A stretch of DNA of 64,000 nt from Harmothoe impar (Eukaryota; Annelida; Polychaeta; Phyllodocida; Polynoidae). The stretch lies in the NCBI GenBank assembly GCA_947462335.1, contig OX381717.1, positions 20,017,166-20,081,165 of the forward strand. Direction: 5' to 3'. Each line of letters begins with the position of its first letter. Position 1 is the first letter of the stretch. A program made the translations under genes and the position numbers. The notes under the pieces were generated by a model. The model was not told the origin of the DNA. It was given only the letters and a program-made list of their open reading frames with translations, and ran no database searches. Of this stretch, positions 1 to 10,800 are shown piece after piece.

Positions 1-541
1 ACTTTGCGGAGCCAAATAAAAGTGATAGGGGGAGGGCTCTAGGCTGCAAAATTTCTTCACTTTTGGCCGAAATTAGTGGTCATTACTCCTCTTCCTTGTG
101 TGTTTTGAATGTGGGTGTGCTCCCTTCTACAGGAAATCGTTTGCGGTGCCGAAAACGGGCGCAAACTTTTGCAGCATATAAGTGTTTGGGTCTACTGTCG
201 TAATTTTGGGTTTTCATTACTGACTTTCTCAATTCATGGTCATGCACCCCCACCAACTGTACAGAAGCAATATTAGGCTGTAAATGTTACCAAAATGGAG
301 GAATACATACATCCCATGGAAACTCTTGAAAATTTGAGGTAAAACATATATACCTTATAGACTGAGTGGTTTGGGATAGGTTGCAATAGGAACACCGATT
401 TTGTATTTTTTTCCACTTTGAGGGGCCATAACTCAATAAATTTTGGTCTTTTATGGCTGTTGGAAGGTGATAAAGCCTAAAAGACCACCAGTTGGTTCGT
501 GTATTGGTGGTCTGACTCAATTTATTTATTCGTGGCAATAG

Positions 542-3319
542 ATACCCACACTGGCCAACATCTTGGGCTCCCTAACAGAGGAGATAGAACTGCTGAGCAC
601 CAAGAGGAACCGCCTCATCACCCTCATCAGTCTGGCTGCTGTCTCCTTCCTCATTGGACTTGTCTACACCACTAATGTAAATATAGATAATTCAACTATA
701 ACTAACAGGATATCTGAGTTTACTTGAAAAAAAAAAGATCTCATGCTCTTTGTTTTAAGATTTAAATTTTGTACGACATGCCTATAATAACACGGCCAGA
801 AATTACTTAATGCATATTTCCACTGTACCTAGTTCTGGCAGCTGGATGTTGACAGTAAATTCATAGACTGGGGGCCGACAAATATGAATTTGAAATTTGT
901 TGCACCCCCAACAGAACAGGTATAACATGGTGTCAAATGAAGGGGAATCCCATGGCCATCACCTAAGAGTGTGTATCACGTTATAACTCTACAGACACAT
1001 CAAGGAAAATGCTGGTTTCCATGGCAACTTGTAATTTTTCCATACCACAAGATAGTTCCTATTTCCCTGTTCCTATTTCCCTGTTCTTCTTCAGTATGGC
1101 TAGACCTGTAGATCTGCAAATGTATGATGAGATAGCCATGTGTATGCCCAATCAGTAATCAAACATGTGTCCCGTGATATCTGTATAAGACCTTTTTCCT
1201 TTCATCAGAAAAAATAATTGATAGTGTTTGCAGGATGTAGCATCTTGGCAAGAGGTTTACATAGGGATATGAAGCAGTGCCATAGACACTATCATTTTGT
1301 TCTATGTGTCTGTAGGGTTACAAGGTGATACATACTCTTAGGCGATAGCCATGGCATTCCCCTTTCATTTGATATCATGTTATGCTTGTTCCGTCAGGGG
1401 TGCAACTAAATCCCATTTCTAAGCCCATTTTGTCACATTGCACCCAAGTCTATCAATGTAAAGCCATGCGGCACCATGCAGTGGTGCAAAAGAATGGTAG
1501 TAGTTGTACATATATATGCATTGTTCCACTGCAACCACAACGAGGGCTTCAACTCTGAAATCACAAATCTCAGCCATCTGTGTCGCAATCCTGATACTAA
1601 ACCCAACAGGAGAAAATGAACCAAATCACCCATACTTAGGTTTCATAATCCTTTACTCAACTATATATTCTAAGGAAATTCAGAATCATTGATATCCTTC
1701 ACAGGGAGGTATATATGTATTGACTCTGATGGATTATTATGTCGGTCCTGTGTTTCTCCTTGTGGTTTGTCTGCTGGAAGTGGTGGTCGTCTCATGGATA
1801 TATGGTCAGTTATATCAATAAACGCAAATAAGCAATGACAACATTATTTAAACTGAAGCTAAAACACCAGTTATTGAATAACTATATTCCCATGTACTAT
1901 GTGTAGTATTATCCTAGTACTAGGAATAAACACTTAATGATGCCACAATGTGACTCCAATATTTAAAGGATGTTCTTTTTTTTCAAAAACTCAAATAACA
2001 ATTGACATTCACCAGGATCAGGCCAATTGCTGAGTCACCTGTCTTCCATGACTGGATGGTCCAAAAATTATCTTCAGTTCTTCACCGTCTTCTGGAGACT
2101 GATCAGTCCAATTACCCTCTTGGTAAATGCTAATTAATGACATGGCAGGCTCTCCAGCTTAATCTAGTGTTGTGGGGATGAGTGATCAACTAATTCAGGT
2201 TTTGATATGTTGTATAATATAATAATCATTGTTTCAAAGTTGTGAAGTAAAATCTTTACACCATGTTTCTTCTTTCAATGAGCTGACAATGTTTTTATTG
2301 ATTTTATTTTCATGGGATGGGTAGGTTGCCTGTAAGCTCTTAGCAAATTGTGAAGGAATTGATTCCACTAAATACTATCTATATTTAATTTAACTTCATC
2401 ACTAACACCCTAATAATCTTTTCACCCAGTGTGTGCTTGTGTCAATATCTCTGGACTGGTACTCTCCAAGTTATGGTGCTTACATATTCCCGGTGTGGGC
2501 GAATGTTGTGGGTTGGATGGTGACCGTTGCAGAGTTACTCCCTATCTCTTCATTCATCATCTACAGGCTCTGTATGACCAAGAACAGACAGGTTGGTTAT
2601 AGTTTGCCCATTAAGGACCGCATAGGCCTTTAAGAAACAATACTCGTGACTGATTTGCAAACCTAAAGAGTGAGATTCCTTAAAGGCATAGTTAAAGTTA
2701 CAGAGAATGAATTGTTTATGCATAGTTAAGGTGCAAATATTGGAGCAAACACAGTTACCTGTTGTCTTTAGTATGTTGTAGTAAACCCATGGCTTGACCC
2801 TGTGTTGCCCCCCAATGTATTACATAGTTAAGACCTTGCCCCATGGCCCCTTGAACTGATGTCACATTATCCATATATACCATATGTGAAATGATGTGTT
2901 TGTCACCCATTCTATGAATATATTAAACTATAAAATGCATTCGGTTGAGTAAAGTTCATCTTTCATTTGTACCATTAGGGAGTGGTCCTTTCAGAAGGCC
3001 AAAAAAAGGCATAGCCCCTCTCACAAGAAGGGAATAAACTAATGTCAGCCCTGCACAAGGAAATCCACTGTTATTACTGAATAACAACTCCCTGAAAAGA
3101 GTCATATATGACATGGCCTTGGAAAGGGAAGCTAAGTGTACACTAAATGCAAGTGCCTTTTGCGGATCGTGCCATAAATCATCTGACAATTAACTATTTT
3201 TTCTGTTCCAGGAGTTGGGTAACCTGATCCGCCCAACAGATGACTGGGGTGCTGAGGCCAGAGAGGAACTTATGAACCATCAACTTGAGCCAATAAAGGT
3301 TACAGTTAGCCAGGATTAA
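542..3319 (+). CDS. SLC6-family (Na+/Cl- dependent) transporter, 3' five exons
   Basis: Five exons with GT-AG borders join in frame: 542-676, 1705-1804, 2016-2122, 2430-2591 and 3212-3319 (stop TAA at 3317-3319). The first two encode a charged loop, a hydrophobic helix and then GGIYVLTLMDYYVGP, matching the SLC6 region around TM9-TM10 (family pattern GGiYvf.lmDyY). WIYG ends exon 2. Exon 3 has a WRLISP stretch matching the W-k-P motif before TM11. Exon 4 has Y-FPVWANVVGW, the TM12 signature. Exon 5 carries the RPTDDWG tail motif. Family members are plasma-membrane symporters of neurotransmitters, amino acids or osmolytes; the substrate cannot be told from this part. The upstream exons (TM1-TM8) must lie before the window. 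I see no frameshift. The family is secure and the subfamily is not. Confidence 0.85.
893..1410. repeat. Fold-back inverted repeat in an SLC6 intron
   Basis: The arms at about 893-1010 and 1293-1410 are inverted copies of each other at very roughly 85% identity; for example the stretch around CAAATGAA-GGGGAAT-CCATGG is found in both orientations. This looks like an old MITE or fold-back element between exons 1 and 2 of the transporter gene. It has no coding capacity. Confidence 0.6.
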
Positions 3320-4439
3320 GGCAAATGATGAGGTCATTGGGACTCTGACCATGCTAAATACTCTCAGTTTGGAAAATAATGAGGTCTGTTTGTCCAAAAC
3401 TAAAATGAGTTTCAGCCCTCTGTCAAAGCTTAAATAATCTTCCTTAAATCTTTTAACATAATATTCTAAATGTTTCTTAGGGGGGAGCTTATCGAAAATT
3501 TTTGTATTGTCCACAGTCCACACTTTTTCCTTGAGACAACCAGGGTGATTTCAGATCTAGATGCATCAGCTATACAATTATGATTCCTGCACAATACTGT
3601 TTCTGTTTTGATTTCATGTTATCTGACACTCTAGGCCAACAGAAAAATGTTAAATTTCGTGTCACGGGTAAAGATCTTTTAATTCATGACCCTCCAAGTG
3701 GAAAAGAGCCTAGAAATGGTGTTCCTTGCCATTTTTGCCTTTTCCCTGTCCCCGTATCAGCTGAAGCAATCACAACCATTTTTATTTCTTAGGTATATGT
3801 GCTATCTCGCTGAATCTGTCAGTTTGATCCAGAATTTCTCCCGAATTATCTTCTACTGCCCTTCCAGTGTAAAATTCAACTCATGTAAGGTCAGACACTT
3901 TTATTTTAAGAGCCTCAAATGGCACACTTAGAAACTCCACTGAATATTCTTTTTACATTCCATCTTAAGGAGCCTATTGGTAGTTAAGTGGAAAGAAAAA
4001 TGAGAATGCGCTCATTTTTCACGAGCCCATACCCAAAGGAGTGATTTTGGAACAATGTGCAAGTGTAAATCCTCTATCATTCAAAAACACCACAAACTTA
4101 TCAATTCTAAGCAAAGTATAACAATGGTTGGTACATCTTTGTTCATTCTTGACAGTGATATCAGCTTACATTTGCTTCTTTATCCGGATAGGGCTGTTTT
4201 CAAGTACTACTGTAAGGTCCGACTCTTTTATGATTTTTGGCTTTTAAGCAGCCACAGTATAAACTCACTTTCATCAGTGTTGTTCTTTGTGATTTTATGT
4301 AAACGGGGATAGCTTGCCATGGTAACCCATTAGAATGGTTTCTCAACAATAACTGTCAGTCACTATGTACAGTGTGTCACAACCCTGACAGCCTACCGGT
4401 AAACTTTTAGTGGTGAACTCAATGCTCAACTCTCCTATG

Positions 4440-7206
4440 CGTTCTTTCAATTAAATAGTAAAGCTTCACTTAAACCGCCAAAAAGTGGGCAGCAGAAACA
4501 TAAACATGTGTTGGCTGAACCAGTAATAATCTGTAATTGAAATAAAGAATGATAGAAAAATGAATTTGTCATTGCCTTTCTGTCCTTTGGAAATTTATCT
4601 TTGATTTCAATTCTTACATGATTGGCTGAGAATTGATTTTATGTCTTATGTACATATCTATATCATGCCTGGTACCACCCTGTTTTTGACCTAGTTTTTG
4701 AGTCCTAGTCATTGGACCTGTTTAGGGCCTGATGAGAGAGGTGATGACAGAGCCAATAATACCTTTAAAATTAAAAGTTATTTCCATATTATTTTGTTGC
4801 CCCGAGTTTGATAGTGTCATTGATTAAAAGGGGACCATTTAATGGTCACCATCCAACCCACAACCAGTTCTGTGAAATCATTGTATAAGCAAGCAACACA
4901 AAATCCCATTTTTAAAATTTGAAAGTTAACTTTCCTATACAAATATAGGTTTCATGAAACAAGCCTGGAGTTTTTACTACAATCAATTGTGGGAGTTCCT
5001 ATAATCATTTCCTTGTTTATGAGAAATAAAGACTTTAATGCTCCACACTTTATTCAGATTATGTCTCCTAGTTAGTGACCCTAGTGACCCTGCCCATCCT
5101 GCCTACCTCCCTCTACAAGTGGCCAGCGAGTGATTTTAATTGACCAGGGATCACAAGGACCGGCTTCTCATTCAGGGAGTATATATATAATGGCCATCTT
5201 ACCATTCTTTGAGAACAATTCTTAAAGTGACAAATTACACACAGAATTTGATATATCTGGTGTCAAAGTGAGAAAGGTTGTTTGCAGTCAAAAGCTATTA
5301 GTGAATGTAGTAAGTGGTCTGGGGGGAGTCAAGTTGTAGCAGCAGTCAGATATGGACTGCTACTTAATCTTGTTGCCGCAGTTCACTGCCACACGCATGC
5401 CAGTTGTAAGGTCAGGAATGCCAGAGTTCAAATGTGAGAGGTAGGGTATAATGTCAAACGAGGCTGGGTGTCTGGCTATCAGATATGAACCGATGTTTAC
5501 TCTAATGTAGCTTCTCATTTTGACGATGTACACACAGGGAGGACAGACTTTAAAGCTGCTATACCAGTTAACACACTCAAACATATATTTTTTTCATTTT
5601 TATCTCAGATGATTGCATAATCCGTTCCCTCTTATAATCAGCCATTACTCTTTGTAAAGAAATTCTTAATGTGTGCAATACGATACTCCAATTCCAACAA
5701 TTATCAATATTCTGGTGGAGTTTGTAAATTTAGTATTGCAAAAGGACATCAGGTGGCAGCACTGAGTGGGCTCCTACCTGAAAAGGGTTCCATTTCTGAT
5801 CTTACTAACAGAGTTTACTATTACAGATGATGCTACCTTGTTGATGTAATCAAGTACTGGGTAGAATGCTTGAAGAATTCTCTTCTTTCTGATCTATATA
5901 TATATTGAAATTCAGCACATTTAAACGTCAGAAATTAGATTGAGGTTTTACCAGTACACTGCACTGAGGAAACTTTTTTGAATATGCAGAAAGTGAACTA
6001 CATATAGATATCTGAGGTGGTATGGCAGCTTCAAGGGCCAAATAGATGTGAATGAAATGGTGTCTGGGTGCTAGTGATTAATAAAATGTAAACAGGACAA
6101 GACATCAGTAATCTGTTCTCGCTCAGAGGTCTATATAAAGCCAACATCAGGGAGCATCCATGCTGAGGCGGACCTGAGGTATGTGAATGTGGGTGGGAAT
6201 GTGACGGGAATACAACTGCTGTTGAGTGGGGGAGGAACCAAGAGGTGTGTACAGTGTCACACAAGCTCAGCAGGCAGGATTGCTACTATATCATTCTTAC
6301 CATGAAAAAATGGCTGAACGGGGCAACCCACAATATGGTCTGTTGTTATTCTACTCTCTGATTACCTGTTGCAATTCACCATGTTTTTAGAATGATTCTG
6401 TATATTACACTAATGAAGGTAGAAAGAAAAAGTCTAATGAAATACTATGGACAAAATAGGCTGGGAGAGTCAATTGATTAGCCTTTGATCCAGTGGTGTC
6501 TATAATACCAGCATAAACATGTTGGTTAAACACTCCCAATTGCTCAAGATAATCCAGAATTGATGGGTCGTTATAAATCATTAAATATCTCATAAATATT
6601 CATGTAGTAGCGTGCAGAGAACCCCTTGGTTTGGCAGAGAAGTTTGCATGTGGGTAGTGCAATTATTAGAAGAGGCTGCCCTCATCTTCTGAAGAACCTC
6701 CTTCAGAGGCTCCTGGCCTCCCCAATCACAGCATGAATGGGGGCCCTTAGGACCTTGTTGTTGTAACTGACCTTCAAATGACACGTCTCATCAAGTAAGA
6801 AAGTGGCTTTAAAATGCCAGAGTTGTCATTGAAAAAAGAAGGGAAGCATGAAATTCCATTAATTAAAACTCTTATGGTCAGCATACTGCCTTTATTCGGG
6901 ATGTGGTTGTTTTCTTGCGTATTGCAGGAATCTCACTCACTAAAGGAAACCAAAAGGTGTGCAGCTCTCATATAATAAGGTATTTATTAGTACATTAGGC
7001 ATTCACTTTTCAAAATAGCCTCGAAAGTTTCTTTCTAATGTGATTATGCTAATATCTAAAACCATATACTGTGAAATCTCCATATCCAATATAACGGCCA
7101 AAGGAACAACCAAAGTGTTACATTGTTGAAATATTATCTCATCATGCTGTGGTAATGAGGAGCAACGAAATTCATGAAGGTGAGTTGAACAAATAGAGCA
7201 AGAGTG
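4440..7206 (+). repeat. Old segmental duplication, copy A (left part)
   Basis: Blocks match 18180-22600 in the same order. One is around 4490-4600 (GAACCAGTAAT-ATCTGTAATT) against 18250-18350. Another is the GGTACCACCCTG block at about 4670 against 18440. A third is the GGTCTG...GTTGTAG-AGCAGTCAGA-ATGGACT block at about 5310 against 21530. Many indels separate the copies, so the duplication is old. The copy continues after the Polinton at about 16759-17050. Confidence 0.6.
7201..7206. repeat. Target-site duplication, left (AGAGTG)
   Basis: AGAGTG lies directly before the first TIR base and is repeated exactly at 16759-16764 after the last. Six bases is the duplication length made by Polinton/Maverick integrases, so this fixes the element ends as 7207 and 16758. 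Confidence 0.92.
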
Positions 7207-7662
7207 AGTAGTATAGTATGTATCGGAACGGGACTATAGTTAAGTACTGTTTATTACTCAATCGACATGCAGCCAATCAGAGGCCTCCATTTGGTCACGT
7301 GACCGGAAGTGACCTACTTAGGGGATTAGTGGTGACGTCACGTGACCTAGTTAGCCAATCAGAGGCCTCCATTTGGTCACGTGACCGGAAGTGACCTACT
7401 TAGGGGATTAGCGGTGCATTCTGGGTAACCCTGCAGCCAATCAGAGGCCTCCATTGGGTGACCGGAAGTGACCTACTTAGGGGATGGTGCATTCTGGGTA
7501 ACCTACTGACCTACTTAGGGGACCGGAAGTGACGTCATATGACCTAATTTAGGATCACGTGATCGGAAGTGACCTGATGAGTCACGTGACCGGAAGTGAC
7601 GTCACACGACTTAATGGCCAATCGGAAGCGACCTGATTGATCACGTGACCGGAAGAAGAAGA
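7207..7662 (+). repeat. Left terminal inverted repeat of element 1
   Basis: About 7207-7545 is nearly identical to the reverse complement of about 16420-16758; I see one or two differences. The pairing then continues in rearranged form to the GAAGAAGAAG run at 7652. It is built from repeated ACCGGAAGTGA, TCACGTGA, TGACGTCA, CCAATCAG and CTACTTAGGGG blocks. These look like ETS, E-box, CRE and CCAAT sites, so it may act as enhancer or promoter as well as replication and integration end. Confidence 0.92.
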
Positions 7663-7763
7663 AGTTTTTTTTTTGTTTAGGATCCCGTGACTGGAAGCGA
7701 CGTCGTCACATGAGTGACGCTTTAAGAGACTGCGCGACTTACTAGTAAAAGAAGCCGTATGAT

Positions 7764-7779
7764 AATAAAAACACAACAA
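7764..7779. promoter_or_regulatory. Conserved 16-nt motif inside the TIR, near the PolB 3' end
   Basis: AATAAAAACACAACAA is identical at 45746-45761 (and in the duplicate at 63016-63031) in element 2. In both elements it lies between the left TIR and the stop of the first leftward gene, about 95 bp from the PolB stop here. Polyadenylation or an internal replication signal are both possible; this is inference. Confidence 0.5.
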
Positions 7780-7873
7780 TATTTTCTTTTAATTTTTTTA
7801 TATTTTTTTTTCAATCTTGATAAACACTCTATTTTTGAAAAGATGCACACGCTTATTTTTTTTTTTTTTTTTT

Positions 7874-10800
7874 TCATATCTCTAAAGGACTCGTTGTCAC
7901 ACCGTCAGAATGCACGCGACGCTTATAATACAAGTAGCGCACGCCGTCTTTCTCTATGGTGTAGGTGACCATTTTGTTTCGCACCACTTTGAAATTTCTA
8001 TTTACAGCAATGAGAGTTTTTCGTTGGCGAAGAACATCCAAGAAGGCGTCTGGTTCCTGGGGGTTTTGTTTCTTCTGTACGCCTTTTGCACTCCATTTTT
8101 TGGATTTTCTTTCACCGGTGTCGCTGACTCGATCGTAGCAAATGTAAGTCTTAGGGTTGAGACTTAGGATCCCGTCACCTTCCCACTCCGCTTTCATGAG
8201 CCCCGAAGTTCTCAGATCGTGAAGGTACCGTCTCTCACAACATCCGCCGGGCGGCGCACACCATTCTCGCACTCTTTCCGTTTTTGTCTTCACGAAAAGC
8301 TCTAAGTGCTCGTCGCACACCGCTGTCGGAAGCCACTTTCGTTTCTCTCTGAAGTACGTCTCTCTCAGGCGAGGTTTCACTAGGTCATCCAACGTGGCAC
8401 CGCTGAGAGCCATGTAAAGACTGTCGGTGTCCATTTGACAAAGGGCATAATCGCGCCGATCGACGAATCTATCCAAGAAGTCGTATGTGAACTCTAACAT
8501 TTTCAACTTCGCGTACTGGTATACCATGAACCCTATCTGAATAGGGAGGTTGTTCTTGACCGTTTTCGGTTGTAGTTCGACTTCAAACAGATCGGAAGTC
8601 AACTCGGACGCCTTTTTGAAGCGCCACGAATTGGCCAATAGTTCGAACTTCCGACTGTCAGTGTATCTCACCGCCGTGTGTTTTTCTTTGTTGCAGATTG
8701 TTTTACCGTACGTAGCGTTTCCCATTAACTTGTAACAGTCTGACAGAATTTTCTCGTTCTCGTTCACGTCGCCACGTCTTCGCGCCGCCGTCACTTCGTC
8801 CGCGAAACCGGCAAAGGAGCGTTTAGGTAGGTATTCTACCACCAGCTGCACTTTGGTGACTATCAAACCGTGCTCTAAATACCACTTGAGAAGCGGCGTT
8901 CCCAAGAGAATATTTTTTCCGTGGTAACTCCCTATCAGACATCTCTGAGGCGTGCTCAACAGCTTTTCTTCCTGCGCAAAGTCTGACATGTGAGGGCCTA
9001 TGTCCGATTTTGAAACGGTCGCGTTCTTGAAAACGGGGGTCATTTCTTCGAAGTACTCTCGTAGGTGAGGCGGCGTAGTGATGTCCACTTGAACTAAACC
9101 GAACATTTTCTCCTCTTTCACAGCGGAAAGGATGTCGCTCTCGCTCATCGCGTTTCGAGACACTTTCAAAGCGTCAACCTTCCAGCGTTGTTGGGAGGCC
9201 TTGACCCGCTCATCTCGACGCTTCATCTCTCGCCATTCGCACTCCCACACGACGACCAGCTTGTAACCTAACGCTTTCAAGTAAGCGCTTACTCTGGTCG
9301 TTCTGTCGCGTCTCTCCTCTCTCAGTGAAGCGCACTGATATCGGTGCGACGGTATGCACTCGTGAGCGTGGAACCAACACCCGTGAAACTGGAAAACCGT
9401 ATTAGAGGCCGCGTGAAATCCGTCCACGCGAATTCTCCGACAGCCTACCGCCATCTCGCCGCCGTTCAGAGCGTGGCGCAGTTTCACGTCGCGGTCGTGC
9501 TCTACGAAGCGTAACCACTCCAAAGCGCTGTGAGAGTTTCTTTGCCTGATTTCGGGCTTGAACTCGGTCTCGGGCCGTCTCACCGCGTAATAGCCCGTGC
9601 AGTGCGCTTCGCTCATGCAGCGCAAGTACAGAGAGTTAGCGTCTAGTCCTAGGATGTGTTGGCACGGTCTCGCTTCTTCGCCGTACTTGTGCTCCCTTAT
9701 CCGCGTGGTGCCCTTCTCGTGAAATCTATGGAAGATGATGGAAGGACCGCCGACTAGATTCTCTTTGATCAGAGCGTGGAGGACGGCGTCGAACTGGGGA
9801 AACGTTGTGAACGCGTCTTCTAGGTTTTGGAAGAGGAAGCGTAAAGTCAAACCGGCGAGAGAAACTCCGTCTTTCAACATGTCGATGCCGCGATCTTGGA
9901 AAAATTTAGCGTGATTTTTCAGAGCTTCTATGAAAGGTTTCACGTCTTTGTTGTTGTAGTGGATCAAGTAGTCTTCCATAGTTTGCATCTTCTCGTCGGA
10001 CCAAACTTTCTGACATGCGGCGTAGTCGGATTCGGACATTTTGACGCCCGTCAGCTCGCTGTCGAAAGCCGATCTCGGCGGCAGCGTTCTGTTTGCCAGT
10101 TTCCTGGTAGACGTCATCCATTCGTAAGGAAAGTGACCTTTCTCTTCGTTCCTGGTGAAAGCTCGCAAATAGGTCGCGTAGTTGTAACCGGGTGCCAAAT
10201 AGTTGACTACGTCCAAGAAAACCGTGTGCTGTGTGTAAACCGCCAAGTATTGATTGCTTCTCTTTATGACGCTGAATTCTTGGTTTCTTCGGTCTCCGGA
10301 GGCGAAGAACGAGTGAAGGCGTATTTTGATCAGGTTCAAGTCGTAACGCCCCGAGTTGAAGCCCACCACTGGAGCTTGACGGATGTATCTCAGAAGACGC
10401 TTCTTCAGTTGAACTAACGGGTGTCTGGTCTGAGCCGCAGCGAAGCCGCCTGGAGAAGGGGTGGTGAACGTCGCCTCCTCCAGCAGGAGAGCTTCACCTA
10501 TCGCCGCATCTAACTTCGCTAACGTCGGTCGGTAAAGTTCTAGCACAGCTTCCCCGATCGCTTTGGTGTTCTCGTTTATGTGATTTAAAACTCGGTCCAA
10601 CAAGGGGTCGGAATCTGCGTCGGACGCTCTGACGAAGCAGACGGGCCCCTCCCACCCCGGAAAGTCGGATGCGACGCTAGCCGACAAAGGGACGTGATCC
10701 CACAGCAGGGACACGTGCTCCGTCGACGGTTCTTTGCACGGTCTGAAGAAAGCCTCGAAATCGAAGGCGATCTTGTAAGGGTAGATTCCGGAATGTCCGT

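Larger units (their letters stand above)
3320..7206. other. Noncoding DNA between SLC6 gene and Polinton
   Basis: I found no exon, RNA gene or intact transposon here. The open frames are short and have no recognisable protein pattern. From about 4440 onward the sequence is a diverged duplicate of DNA at 18180 and beyond (see the repeat entries). Confidence 0.5.

Noticed and set aside
7207..7662. Element 1 TIR considered as a host promoter or CpG-type regulatory region
   Set aside because: The inverted copy at the other end and the 6-bp target duplication show it is the transposon end; the factor sites are kept as a separate finding.
9896..10417. 173-aa plus-strand frame opposite PolB
   Set aside because: Shadow of the polymerase gene, whose motifs are complete on the other strand.
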